From Sva-07 sp963743825 (GTDB lineage: Bacteria > Actinomycetota > Acidimicrobiia > Acidimicrobiales > Ilumatobacteraceae), in the NCBI GenBank assembly GCA_963743825.1, contig CAVURC010000018.1, positions 248,001-312,000 of the forward strand: a stretch of 64,000 nt of DNA. The letters run 5' to 3'. A program made the position numbers and the translations under genes. Positions within the stretch are counted from its first letter, which is position 1. Every line of letters starts with the position of its first letter. Below the pieces are notes generated by a model, which was not told the origin of the DNA, did not search any database, and saw nothing but the letters and a program-made list of their open reading frames with translations. This document shows, one piece after another, positions 30,124 to 39,788 of the stretch.

Positions 30124-30272
30124 CTGCGTCCCACGTCAGGCCGGATGAACCCACACGATGGGCACGCCGCCAAACGCCGCCGGTTGGAAGGAATGACACC
30201 TGTCTGGAAGAAGGCGAGCCGAATGCACGGACAGATCGGACGGAGACGAACGGACCATGCAGACCCGCTGCA

Positions 30273-30304
30273 TCTTGAGCGACTCTTGATGTGCCCAATG
30301 GACC
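30273..30304. promoter_or_regulatory. Conserved upstream block 2 (copy A): TCTTGA direct repeats
   Basis: Partner of 26599-26630, with TCTTGA at 30273 and 30284 (11 bp apart). Placed between two divergent surface-protein genes, it could serve both. Confidence 0.45.
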
Positions 30305-30432
30305 GCGTCGGGCTTCGTTCACGTACGCTCGCTGTCACCTCGAACTGTTCGGCGAATTTGTCGCAATGCGGCGCCGGATGCGAGAATATGGCTGTCCGTA
30401 GATCGCGGCGTCCTTTACAAATTGGAGGAATG

Positions 30433-31651
30433 ATGGCGGAACGTCGGGGTTTGTGGAGGTCGCGTTGGGCGGCGGTCGGGGCTGCGGTCGCGGTCACGCT
30501 TGGTGGCGGCGGGATGGTTGCGGTCAACGCGGCGTCGAGTGCGCCGTCGTCGGTGGTGACGATCGACCCCGTGCGTATCTTGGACACGCGGACCGACGTG
30601 GGCCTGCCGGGTCCGTTCGTTTCGGCGGTGTCACAGAAGTTGCAGGTGACAGGCGGAGCCGTACCTGCGGGTGCGACCGGTGCGTTGCTGAACGTGACGG
30701 TGGTGGGACCGACTGCTGACGGGTTCTTGTCAGTGCGTCCGGGTGACGCAACCGGTGCGCCGACGACGTCGTCGTTGAACTTCAAGGCTGGCGATCTGAT
30801 CCCGAACTCGGTGCAGGTTGGGCTCCCGACTGCGGGTGCGAACGCCGGAAAGATCGACATCACCTACGACGCGTTCGGGGTCGCTGGACCCGCAACGGAA
30901 GTGCTGATCGACGTTGTCGGCTACATGGTCGCCGGTGGCGCAGGAACCGGTCCTGCTGGACCGACAGGTCCTGAGGGTCCTGCTGGAGCGACTGGTCCTG
31001 CTGGTCCTGCTGGAGCGACAGGTCCTGCTGGTCCTGCTGGAGCCACCACGTACAGCAACCCGCAGTGGGGAGTCATCCTGCCGCGACACGACCGGGTCAG
31101 GGAACGCGTCGCTCCGAGGCGGCCCGTGCCTTTCGACCACCCCCCCCTGCGCAGCGCCGCTCGGCGTGGGCAGCCTGCAGATCCTCGTCACGTCGGGCGG
31201 CTCGGGAGTCTCGTTCGGTAACGAGGTCGACTTCCAGGGCACTACGGTCGCCGGGCTGACCACCGTCGGCTACAGGGTCTTCAGAACCGATGCGACCAAA
31301 ATGCCGAGCATCAGATTCGAGGTCGACCCCAACGTCCCCGGAATCAATGTCGATTTCTCGCGGCTCGAGTGGACGCCGACCCTGAGCCCAGCCAACACGT
31401 GGAGCGGATACCTCAACGCCACCACCAGTGGCACGTGGCGCCTCACCGCGCCTGAGTTCGATGCCGGCACCTGCGGCACTGCCGGATGTACCTTCGCCGA
31501 GATGAAGGCGTTCCTGCCCGACGCAGTCATCAGCACCGTGGCAGTGGCGCAAGGCTTAGGCGACGGCGCCTTCCACGGCGCCGTCGACGACCTGCGAATC
31601 AACAGCAACCGCTACAACTTCGAGCCGCTCGGAGTACTGGTCACCCCGTAA
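30433..31651 (+). CDS. Collagen-like surface protein with LDTR-type domain, one +1 shift
   Basis: ATG 30433 (an ATG at 30430 is too close to the GGAGG). An N-terminal signal helix (AAVGAAVAVTLGGGGMVAVN) is followed by a domain typical of actinobacterial surface proteins (VRILDTRTDVGLPG ... ALLNVTVVGPTADGFLSV ... VLIDVVGYM), then about ten Gly-X-Y triplets (GPAGPTGPEGPAGATGPAGP), then a C-terminal beta-rich domain (FEVDPNVPGINVDFSRLEW to AVDDLRIN). The frame changes at about 31077, where removing one C joins GVI to CRDTTGSGNAS. The C-terminal domain is unnamed. It probably sits outside the cell; the gene ends before two strong hairpins. Confidence 0.72.
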
Positions 31652-31662
31652 CCGTCCGACGA

Positions 31663-31746
31663 CCCGCTTGGGGTGTGAACCCGCGAACCAGCGTGTTCAC
31701 GCCCCGAGCGGGCCGGGATCCTCAGCGATTCGCTGAGTGCGATCCC
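31663..31746 (+). terminator. Two stacked hairpins after the collagen-like gene
   Basis: First stem: CCCGCTTGGGGTGTGAAC (31663-31680) against GTTCACGCCCCGAGCGGG (31695-31712), nearly perfect over 18 bp. Second: GGGATC plus CTCAGCGA against TCGCTGAG plus GATCCC (31715-31746). No U-tract follows, as is common in high-GC actinobacteria. Position 12 bp after the stop supports termination. Confidence 0.65.
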
Positions 31747-31825
31747 GTCGAGAATCCGTGATGTGGATGAGCCGGCAACGGGTAGCGTCGCTCGACGATG
31801 GGGTCTGGAAGATGAGGATCGCTCG

Positions 31826-32293
31826 ATGAGGATCTCCGAGCGGGTCGACAACGCCGTGCGAGCGATGGCCGAGTTGGCAGCCGGTGACGGCACGTCGATG
31901 AAAGCCGAGGCGATCTCGCGTCGCCAACACATCTCGCTGAAGTACCTGCTCGACATCTTCCGCGACCTCAAGCGGGCCGAGCTGGTGCGATCAAAGCGCG
32001 GTCCCGACGGTGGGTTCGCTCTTTCCCGGCCGGCGACCGACATCTCGCTGGCCGACATCTTTCGGGCGATCGACGGGCCACTCGCCGACGTGCACGACGA
32101 GAGCCTGCGCGACCTCGAGTACCCTGCGCCGGCCGAAGCGCTACCACGTGTTTGGATGGCGATTCGCGGGAGTTTGCGCAGCGTGTTGGAGACGGTCACC
32201 GTCGCCGACCTTGTCGCCGGAGACCTGCCGCCCGATGTCGCTGCGCTCGCCGACTCATATCAACGCACCACCGAAGCCCGCTACGTCGATTGA
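31826..32293 (+). CDS. Rrf2-family transcriptional regulator lacking Fe-S cysteines
   Basis: 155 residues: winged helix with MRISERVDNAVRAMAELA, ISRRQHISLKYLLDIFRDLK as the recognition region, LVRSKRGPDGGFALSRP as the wing, and DISLADIFRAIDGPL. It has no cysteine, so unlike IscR/NsrR it cannot hold an Fe-S cluster; cysteine-free members include CymR, which controls cysteine synthesis. Given cysQ, cysD and cysNC just downstream, regulation of sulfur assimilation is a reasonable inference, with the dyads at 34648 and 41332 as candidate operators. ATG 31826 is preceded by GAAGATGAGGA. Confidence 0.87.
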   Translation: MRISERVDNAVRAMAELAAGDGTSMKAEAISRRQHISLKYLLDIFRDLKRAELVRSKRGPDGGFALSRPATDISLADIFRAIDGPLADVHDESLRDLEYPAPAEALPRVWMAIRGSLRSVLETVTVADLVAGDLPPDVAALADSYQRTTEARYVD

Positions 32294-32342
32294 CCCAAGT
32301 GGGACATCGAGCGGTTTGCGCTGCCCGAACGGTGCTCGAGCG

Positions 32343-33401
32343 ATGTGTCATCGTGGCCTGGTGAGTTCGCCCCCGCGTTGGTTGCCAGCGCTCGGAGCGC
32401 TCATGTGGTCGGTGTGGATCTTCTGGCTCGGCACGGACGATCGGCGAGAGGTCGTCGGACTTCCGGGGGTGGCGTCGGAGGCGGCTCAGCACATCGTTGC
32501 CTTCGCTCTGCTCGCAGCGCTTGTCATGGCAGCAGTGAGGGCGCGTCCGTGGGCGGTGTTCGCGACGGTCGCCCTCGCCGGTGTAGCAGGCGAGTTCATC
32601 CAGCTTGCGGCGTCGAGCCGCACCTTCAGCGTTCACGACATGCTGTTCTCCGCCGTCGGTGCTGCAATTGGCGCGGTGATCGGTGCCGCTGCCTGCCGGC
32701 GGCAAGGCTGGTCAGCGACGGTGGCTGTCATGTTGCTCGCCGGACTCGTCGTCGCCAGTGCACCGTTCGCCCTGCGGCTGTCGGTGACCGGATCAGCCAC
32801 GGCGTTGCCGGCCGATTGCCCCTCCCCGCCGCCGCCCGCACCGGGAACGCCCGAGGTCGTGTTGAATGAGCAATTTGCCACCGGCGGTGATGGTGAGTGG
32901 CCGGTTGAGATCGAGGAGCCAACGGCGGCTGAGCTCCGGGCCCGGCTGGTCGCCACCAACGAGTTCAGCGTCAACGTCGTGTTCCGTACGACCGACCTCG
33001 GCCAGACTGGCCCCGTTCGACTCTTCACGATCAGCGACAGGACCGCGAACAACCGGGCCAACTTCCAAATCAGCCTCGAGCGCAACGACCTCAGGATTCG
33101 TCTGCGGACGGCGTGCAAACGCTTCAACGCGGTGGTCGCCCCCGACGTCGTGCGCGCCGACACCGTCCACCGCGTCGACGTCACCTGGGGAGCGGGAACG
33201 CTGGAGGTGTGGGTCGACGCTGTCAAGGTCAAGAGCACGTCTCTGCCGTGGGGCGACCTCACGAGTTGGAACCCGACCTATTCCATTGTCGTCGGTGACA
33301 CGGCAGGGGGCGGTCGGCGGTTCGACGGTTCGGTGTATTCGGTCACGATGTGGGACCGCGCGCTCGGAGAGACCTTCATTGTCGCAAATTCCGCCCCCTG
33401 A
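32343..33401 (+). CDS. VanZ-like membrane protein fused to LamG-like domain
   Basis: 352 residues (GTG 32361 is an alternative start). The N-terminal 140 residues form four to five helices with the VanZ-like pattern SEAAQHIVAFALLAAL and VAGEFIQLAASSRTFSVHDM. After a Pro-rich linker, the C-terminal 200 residues look like a concanavalin/LamG-like fold (FSVNVVFRTTD, RVDVTWGAGTLEVWVDAVKV, FDGSVYSVTMWDRALGE). This would place a glycan- or protein-binding head outside the membrane. VanZ-like proteins of this kind are common beside polysaccharide loci, but their role is not settled. It lies between the regulator and cysQ. Confidence 0.78.
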   Translation: MCHRGLVSSPPRWLPALGALMWSVWIFWLGTDDRREVVGLPGVASEAAQHIVAFALLAALVMAAVRARPWAVFATVALAGVAGEFIQLAASSRTFSVHDMLFSAVGAAIGAVIGAAACRRQGWSATVAVMLLAGLVVASAPFALRLSVTGSATALPADCPSPPPPAPGTPEVVLNEQFATGGDGEWPVEIEEPTAAELRARLVATNEFSVNVVFRTTDLGQTGPVRLFTISDRTANNRANFQISLERNDLRIRLRTACKRFNAVVAPDVVRADTVHRVDVTWGAGTLEVWVDAVKVKSTSLPWGDLTSWNPTYSIVVGDTAGGGRRFDGSVYSVTMWDRALGETFIVANSAP

Positions 33402-33527
33402 CGATGCCGCTGCGGTGGCCGGGCCGAAGAGCGGTCTGGGGTGGAGGAGGACCCGCGTACCGACTACCTTTCCTGCGTTCATGGTTGCGCCAGCAGACGC
33501 CGCCCCAACGCAAGACCGAGGAACGAC

Positions 33528-34565
33528 ATGCGCGCTGATCACAATTTGCACATCGAGATGGGAGCTGCCATTGCTGCCGTGCGCGCGGCCGGTGAGCTCT
33601 GTGCCGGTGTTCAGGGGCGTCTGCGCTCCGGTGACACCATCACCAAGAGCGACGACAGCCCCGTCACCGTCGCCGACTTCGCAGCTCAGGCCGTCGTGTG
33701 TGCGGCCCTCACCGAGGCGCTCGGCGACATCGTCATGGTGAGCGAGGAGGATCACACCGACCTGCGCGCACCCGCCCGCGCCGCCTTGCTCGACGGCGTG
33801 GCCGCGATCGTCAGCAAACAGCTCGGCGAGTCCGTGCCCGCAGCAAAGGTGCTCGACTGGATCTCGATCGGCTCTGCTGACGGCCGGGGGGAGCGCTACT
33901 GGACGCTCGACCCGATCGATGGCACCAAGGGGTTCGTGCGCGGTGACCAGTACGCCATTGCCCTCGCACTCATCGATGACGGTGAGGTGGTGCTCGGCGT
34001 GCTGGGCTGTCCGAACCTGCCGAATGCGGACGGGACCGTCGGGGCGTTGTTCGTTGCCGGCGACCTCGCCGGTGCATCGACCGACGCCGGTCACGGACGC
34101 TCAAATGGGTCATCGGCGGCCTGCGCTGCCTATTACGGATCCTCGGCCACGCTCACGCCCGTTCAGGTGGCGATGCAGCCCACGATGTCCGACGCCCGGT
34201 TCTGTGAGTCGGTCGAGTCGGGTCACTCCGACCAGGGGCAGTCCGCTGAGATCGCCGCCCTGCTGGGCATCGCTGGTGAGCCCTACCGAATCGACAGCCA
34301 GTGCAAGTACGGCGCCGTCGCCCGCGGCGATGCCTCCATCTACCTGAGACTGCCGACCCGGGACGACTACTTCGAAAAGATCTGGGATCATGCCGCCGGC
34401 AAGTTCGTCGTCGAGTGCGCCGGCGGTCGCGTGACGGATGTGACCGGAGCGCCGCTCGAGTTCCGGCACGGCCGTCGCCTCGAGCGCAATCGAGGGGTCG
34501 TGGCCACCGGCGGCGTGGATCACGATGAGGTGATCGCCGCCGTCATGCAGATTCTCGGCGGTTGA
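33528..34565 (+). CDS. cysQ: 3'(2'),5'-bisphosphate nucleotidase (PAP phosphatase)
   Basis: 345 residues of the inositol-monophosphatase superfamily, HAL2/CysQ branch. Metal-site motifs: SPVTVADFAAQ, VSEED, WTLDPIDGTKGFVRGDQYAI and WDHAAGKFVVECAGGRVTDV near the end. It hydrolyses PAP, the by-product of PAPS-using sulfotransferases and PAPS reductase, to AMP; PAP inhibits sulfotransferases. Its position between a sulfotransferase-rich locus and the PAPS synthesis genes fits. ATG 33528 follows a GAGGA at 33517-33521; the frame extends further upstream but without family similarity. Confidence 0.9.
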   Translation: MRADHNLHIEMGAAIAAVRAAGELCAGVQGRLRSGDTITKSDDSPVTVADFAAQAVVCAALTEALGDIVMVSEEDHTDLRAPARAALLDGVAAIVSKQLGESVPAAKVLDWISIGSADGRGERYWTLDPIDGTKGFVRGDQYAIALALIDDGEVVLGVLGCPNLPNADGTVGALFVAGDLAGASTDAGHGRSNGSSAACAAYYGSSATLTPVQVAMQPTMSDARFCESVESGHSDQGQSAEIAALLGIAGEPYRIDSQCKYGAVARGDASIYLRLPTRDDYFEKIWDHAAGKFVVECAGGRVTDVTGAPLEFRHGRRLERNRGVVATGGVDHDEVIAAVMQILGG

Positions 34566-34647
34566 GTCGAGCGGGCCACGTTCGAGGGTGCCGCAAGCGG
34601 ATCGTTCAGACTCCGTCAAGACCTGAGCGCATTCATTGGTATCCATG

Positions 34648-34673
34648 TATTGTCCGTAGTCATGGTAGACAAC
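34648..34673. promoter_or_regulatory. Operator-like dyad upstream of cysD
   Basis: TATTGTCCGTAG followed 8 bases later by GACAAC. The same TATTGTCCGTAG, paired with GGACAATA, occurs at 41332-41358 ahead of a cysC remnant. It ends 21 bp before the cysD start, well placed for repression. The Rrf2 protein encoded 2.4 kb upstream is the obvious candidate to bind it. Confidence 0.55.
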
Positions 34674-34693
34674 TTTGACAACGGAGCCGTGAG

Positions 34694-35636
34694 ATGAGCA
34701 CATCGACACCTGTGCGGAAGGCATTGATCTCGGCGGGGCGGTTGACGCATTTGCAGCGGTTGGAGGCCGAGGCGATCCAGATCATGCGTGAGGCGGTGTC
34801 GGAGAGCGACAACCCGGCGATGCTGTACTCGATCGGCAAGGACAGCTCGGTCATGCTGCACCTGGCGATGAAGGCGTTCTTCCCGTCGAAGCCGCCGTTC
34901 CCGTTGGTGCATGTCGACACGACGTTCAAGTTCAACGCGATGTACCAGTTCCGCGACGACACCGCCGCCCGACTCGGCCTCGATTTGGTCGTGCACCAGA
35001 ACCCCGAGTGCGTCGAGAAGGGCATCAACCCGTTCGATCATGGGTCTGCGGTGCATACCGACATGTGGAAGACCGAGGGTCTCAAGCAGGTGATCGACAC
35101 CAACAAGTTCGACCTCTGCTTCGGTGGCGCTCGTCGTGACGAGGAGAAGTCACGTGCGAAGGAGCGGATCTTCTCGATCCGTACGGCGCAGCATCAGTGG
35201 GACCCGAAGCGCCAACGCCCCGAGCTGTGGCAGGTGTACAACGCTCGCCGCAGCAACGGCGAGACCGTGCGCGTGTTCCCGATCTCGAATTGGACCGAAC
35301 TCGACGTGTGGCAGTACGTCTACCTCGAACAGATTCCGATCGTGCCGCTTTACTACGCAGCGCCCCGCCCGGTCGTCGACCGCGACGGCACGCTGATCAT
35401 GGTCGACGACGACCGCATGCCGCTGCGTATCGGTGAAGTGCCGGAGATGAAGTCGGTGCGATTCCGCACACTCGGCTGTTATCCGCTGTCGGGAGCCATC
35501 GAGAGTGACGCCGACACGCTCATCGGCATCATCCAGGAGATGCTGCTCGCCACCACATCGGAGCGTCAGGGTCGGACTCATCGACATCGACTCCGCTGGC
35601 TCGATGGAGAAGAAGAAGCAGGAGGGTTACTTCTGA
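34694..35636 (+). CDS. cysD: Sulfate adenylyltransferase subunit 2 (one +1 shift near the end)
   Basis: Forms APS from ATP and sulfate with CysN. The PP-loop motif is LYSIGKDSSVMLHL; FPLVHVDTTFKF, CFGGARRDEEKSRAKER and RTLGCYPLSGA are conserved CysD blocks. The C-terminal motif is out of frame: one extra A at 35576 shifts TTSERQGR away from IDIDSAGSMEKKKQEGYF, which ends in a TGA at 35634-35636. That stop overlaps the cysN ATG (TGATG). Uncorrected, the frame would run on to 35896. Expected length is about 313 residues, as in the family. Confidence 0.88.
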
Positions 35637-37548
35637 TGGCGCACTCATCCGATCTGATCGCGGAGAACATCGAGGAATACCTCGATCTCGCACCAGTACA
35701 AGAGCCTGTTGCGGTTCATCACGTGCGGCAGCGTCGACGACGGCAAGAGCACGCTCATCGGACGCCTGCTGTACGAGACGCATCTCGTGTTCGAGGATCA
35801 CCTCGCCGCGCTCGAAGCCGACTCGGCCAAGGTCGGCACGCAGGGCGGCGACCTCGACTTCGCCCTGCTCCTCGACGGTCTGTCGGCCGAACGTGAGCAG
35901 GGCATCACGATCGATGTCGCCTACCGGTTCTTCTCGACCGAGCACCGCAAGTTCATCGTCGCCGACACCCCCGGCCACGAGCAGTACACCCGCAACATGG
36001 TGACCGGCGCGTCGACCGCCGACGTCGCCGTGATCCTCGTCGACGCCCGCAAGGGCGTGCTCACCCAGACCCGCCGTCACAGCTTCCTCGTGTCGTCTGC
36101 TCGGCATCAAGCGAGTCGTCGTGGCGATCAACAAGATGGACCTCGTCGACTACTCCCGTGACGTGTTCGGCGCCATCGAGCGAGGAGTACCGCGACTTCG
36201 CCGCCCGCATCGGGCTCGAGGAGATGACGTTCATCCCGCTGTCGGCGCTCAAGGGCGACAACATCGTCGGCGCCGAGCGCCGACACGCCGTGGTACCACG
36301 GCCCGACGCTGCTCGGGTTCCTCGAGACGGTGCCGGTCGACGACGACCTCGCCGAGCAGCCGTTCCGGATGCCGGTGCAGTGGGTCAACCGGCCCGACCT
36401 CGACTTCCGTGGGTTCTCGGGTCGCATCGTCGGCGGCACGATCCGCCCCGGCGATCAGATCCGGGTGCTGCCCTCCGGCACCACCAGCACCGTCGAGCGG
36501 ATCGTCACGATGGACGGCGACCTCGACGAGGCGATCGCCGGCCAGTCGGTCACCCTCACCCTCACCGACGAGATCGACGCCAGCCGCGGCGACGTGATCT
36601 GCGGGCGCGACGACCCCGCCGAGGTGGCCGACCAGTTCGAGGCGCACGTCGTGTGGATGCACGAGGACGAGATGCTGCCCGGGCCGGCCGTACCTGATGA
36701 AGATCGGTGCCCGCACGGTCGGAGCGACGATCGCGCATCCCGAAGTATCGGGTCGACGTCAACAGCCTCGATCAGCTCGCCGCGACGACGCTCGAGCTGA
36801 ACGAGATCGGCGTGTGCAACATCAGCCTCGACCGGCCGATCCCGTTCGACCCGTACGACATGAACCGTGACATGGGCGGCTTCATCGTCATCGACAAGCT
36901 CACCAACGTCACCGTCGGCGCCGGCCTGCTGCACTTCGCGCTGCGGCGCTCGCACAACATCCACTGGCAGGACGTCACGGTCGACAAGTCCGCACGGGCC
37001 GGGCAGAACAGCCATCGGCCCGGCGGTCGTGTGGCTGACCGGGCTTGTCGGGGTCGGGCAAGTCGACGATCGCCAACATCGTCGAGTCGAAACTGCACAC
37101 CCTCGGTGTGCGCACCTATCTCCTCGACGGCGACAACGTCCGCCACGGCCTCAACCGCGACCTCGGTTTCACCGACGCCGACCGGGTGGAGAACATCCGC
37201 CGCGTCGCCGAGGTGTCGGCGCTGATGGTCGACGCCGGCCTCGTCGTGCTCGTGTCGTTCATCTCACCGTTCCGCGCCGAGCGCCGCCTCGCCCGCGAGT
37301 GTGTCGAGGATGGCGAGTTCATCGAGGTCCACGTCGACACGCCACTCGCCGTCGCCGAGGAACGCGACCCGAAGGGCCTCTACGCGAAGGCCCGCCGTGG
37401 CGAGCTGTCCAACTTCACCGGCATCGACTCGCCGTACGAACCACCCGAAGCATCCCGAGGTCCGCATCGACACGGCGACGACCAGCGCCGAAGCGGCCGC
37501 CGACGAGATCATCGCGGCGTCTGCGCGCACCGCCGGATCATCGAGTGA
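35636..37548 (+). pseudogene. cysNC: CysN-CysC fusion (sulfate adenylyltransferase GTPase + APS kinase), many +1 shifts
   Basis: A reconstructed bifunctional protein of about 635 residues. CysN part: FITCGSVDDGKSTLIGRLL (P-loop), VADTPGHEQYTRNM, AINKMDLVDYS, then domain II (MPVQWVNRPDLDFRGFSGR) and FDPYDMNRDMGGFIVIDK. CysC part: WLTGL(S)GSGKST, YLLDGDNVRHGLNRDLGF, ISPFRAERRLARE. The frame changes at about 35688, 36096, 36182, 36270, 36680, 36735, 37022, 37046 and 37462; every one I could resolve is a single extra base, with motifs intact either side and no in-frame stop. As written it cannot be translated; I favour consensus error over decay. Confidence 0.8.
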
Positions 37549-37558
37549 GCAGCGGGGC

Positions 37559-39370
37559 ATGACGACGACGCGTGGATCACGCTGGTCGTGCTGGTCGTCA
37601 CGTTCGTCGCGTTGGCCACCGAGCGGGTGTCGGCGGCGGCGGGCATGGGCGCGGCGGTCGGCGTGCTGCTGCTCACCGGTGTGGTCGACCAGACGGAGGC
37701 GTTGTCGGGGTTCTCGTCGAGTGCCGCGGTGACGATCGCTGCGTTGTACGTGCTGGCCGGGGCGGCGACGGTGACGGGTGCGTTGACGCCGGTGATCGAT
37801 CGGGCTGATGGCGGGCCGCGGCAAGCGCTCTGGAGACGGAAGCGGCGACGGCGCGGGTGGGGCCGATCGGTGGCGGCTCACTCGACTGTGCGTCGCAACG
37901 ACGGCGATGTCGGCGGTGCTGCCGAACACGCCGCTCGTCGCACTCGCCGCACCTCGGGTCGTCACCTGGTGTCGCCGCGTCGGGGTGTCGGCGTCGACGT
38001 ATCTGATGCCGCTGTCGTACGCGGCGGTGCTCGGTGGGGTGGTGACGGTGATCGGTACGTCGACGAACCTCGTCGTGTCGGACCTGCTCGTCGCCGGCGG
38101 CGGTAAGGCGCTCGGCATCTTCGAGATCACTCCTGTCGGGCTGCCGGTGGCGTTGGTCGGGGTGGTCGTGCTCGTGCTGACCGCGCCTCGACTGCTCGGC
38201 GACCGAGGTGGCGTCGACCGACTCCACCCCGGCGTCGCAAGCCACGTACACGCTGGCGTTGCGGGTGCGGCAGGACGGGCCGATCGCCGGGCGGACGGTG
38301 CACGATGCGGGCCTGCGGTCGTTGCATGGCGTGTTCCTCGCGGGGGTCGAACGATCGGGGCAGCTCGTGACGGCGCGGCCCGAGACGATGCTCGGGCCCG
38401 GCGACGTCTGCTATTTCGCCGGCGATGTCGACGACGTGGTCGATCTGTTGGAGACCCCGGGCCTCGAGAGCGCCGAGCAGGCCCACGTCGAAGGCACGGG
38501 TGACCGTCCCGACGCCGGCCTCTACGAGGTGGTGGTGTCGGAGCGTTCCGAGCTCGCTGGCAGCACCCTTCGCGACGTCGGATTCCGGGCCCGTTACGAC
38601 GCCGCGGTGTTGGCGATCAAGCGCCACGACGACGACTTGCCGGGCAAGCTCGGCACGGTGTTGTTGCGACCTGGTGACGTGCTGCTGGTGCTGGCGACGC
38701 CTGAGTTCGAGCGGGTGTGGCGGGGTCACAGCGACTTCAGCGTGATCGCGTCGCGTGACACGTCGCTGCCGCCGCGCCGTGAGCGGGCGTGGATGGTGCT
38801 CGCAGCGATCTTCGGGATGATCGCGCTCGGCGGTCACGAACACGCTCGATCTGATGGAGGCGTCGCTGCTCGCCGCGGTAGCGCTCGTGGTGTTCCGGGT
38901 GATCAGCGTCAACGAAGCCCGTCGGGCAGTGAACCTGAACGTGGTGCTCACGATCGCGTTGTCGGTGAGCCTCGGCACGGCGGTTGCGGTCAGCGGGCTG
39001 GCCGTCGAGGTGGCGTCAGTGCTCAGCTCGGCGGGTGATCCGTTCGGTGACATCGGGCGTCTGGTGGCGATTCTGGCTGACGACGATGGTGCTCACCGAA
39101 CTGCTGTCGAACAACGCTGCCGCGGCGGTGATGTTGCCGGTGGCGGTCGCCACGGCGATCGACAGCGGCCTCGACCCGCGATCGATGGCGATCGTGGTGC
39201 TGATCGGGGCGTCGTGTTCGTTCCTGTCGCCGATCGGCTACCAGACGAACCTGATGGTGTACAGCCTCGGCGGGTACCGGTTCGTCGACTTCACCCGGCT
39301 CGGCCTCCCGCTCACCATCGCCACATTGGTCGTCACCCCGATCGTCGTACCGCTCACGATCGGGGTGTGA
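37559..39370 (+). pseudogene. SLC13-type permease with TrkA-C domains (sulfate?), several frameshifts
   Basis: Reconstructed at about 600 residues. Helices and signatures in order: VTFVALATERVSAAAG, VLPNTPLVALAAPRVV, LMPLSYAAVLGGVVTVIGTS followed by TNLVV, two RCK/TrkA-C-like modules (RTVHDAGLRSLHGVFLAGVE; GSTLRDVGFRARYDAAVLAI), then the second transport half ending TELLSNNAAAAVMLPVAVAT and SFLSPIGYQTNLMVYSLGGY. This SLC13 plus TrkA-C layout includes SAC1-like and other bacterial sulfate transporters; position after cysNC supports sulfate. Frame changes near 37570, 37830, 38200, 38830 and 39075. Its GTGA end overlaps the next fragment. Confidence 0.72.
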
Positions 39371-39639
39371 CGCCCTCGTCGCTCGATCTCGACGAGGCAC
39401 TGCTGGAACTACGCGACCCCGGGGCGCTCGACGTGGGACCGAACTTGGGGGTGCTACTGCCGTGCAGCATGGTCGTCAGGCAGGTGGGTAACGCGGTCAG
39501 GGTGGACGCGCTCGACCTTGGCCTGATGGTGTCGACGAACAGCCGCGACGAACTCGCCCGATCGCCGCCGGGGCCCGCCACTCATCGAAGCCGCGCTCGC
39601 CGACTCGAGCAACGACGATCGGTAGGTTCGGTGGAGTGA
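39367..39639 (+). pseudogene. DUF302 fragment, degenerate paralog of 41734-42123
   Basis: From GTG 39367, ALDVGPNLGVLLPCSMVVRQ followed by VGNAVRVDALDLGLMVS matches the C-terminal half of the intact DUF302 protein nearby. The N-terminal half (FEESVVLNVEF region) is missing and the last 30 residues are in another frame. It is a remnant, overlapping the permease stop by four bases. Confidence 0.7.
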
Positions 39640-39759
39640 TCGATCTGTCGCACCACGACGCCCGACGAGTGCTCGACGCAGCACAGGCAGCTCAGCATTG
39701 CGAAAAGCGACATCGCGATCGGCGCTCTCGATGCCGGAGCGATCGGTGCCTCCGCGTGA
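39636..39759 (+). pseudogene. HbpS/GlcG-like remnant, paralog of 42194-42595
   Basis: GTG 39636 encodes IDLSHHDARRVLDAAQAA, matching the start of the intact HbpS-like protein (NDLSHHDAQRVLAAAQAE). Sequence then jumps to LSIAKSDIAIGALDAGAIGA and a stop at 39757-39759, which looks like the end of such a protein. The central 100 residues are deleted. Confidence 0.6.
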
Positions 39760-39788
39760 ACGTCTCGTGCCAGAACAGACGCCCAGCG

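Larger units (their letters stand above)
30014..30432. other. Divergent upstream region of copy A and the collagen-like gene
   Basis: 419 bp without a gene of its own; a long plus-strand frame crosses it but shows no family features before 30433. It holds the two blocks shared with copy B and a good Shine-Dalgarno sequence (TTGGAGG, 30422-30428) for the plus-strand gene. Confidence 0.6.

Noticed and set aside
34640..34693. SAM or other riboswitch upstream of cysD
   Set aside because: The leader is too short for a known aptamer and shows a protein-type dyad instead.
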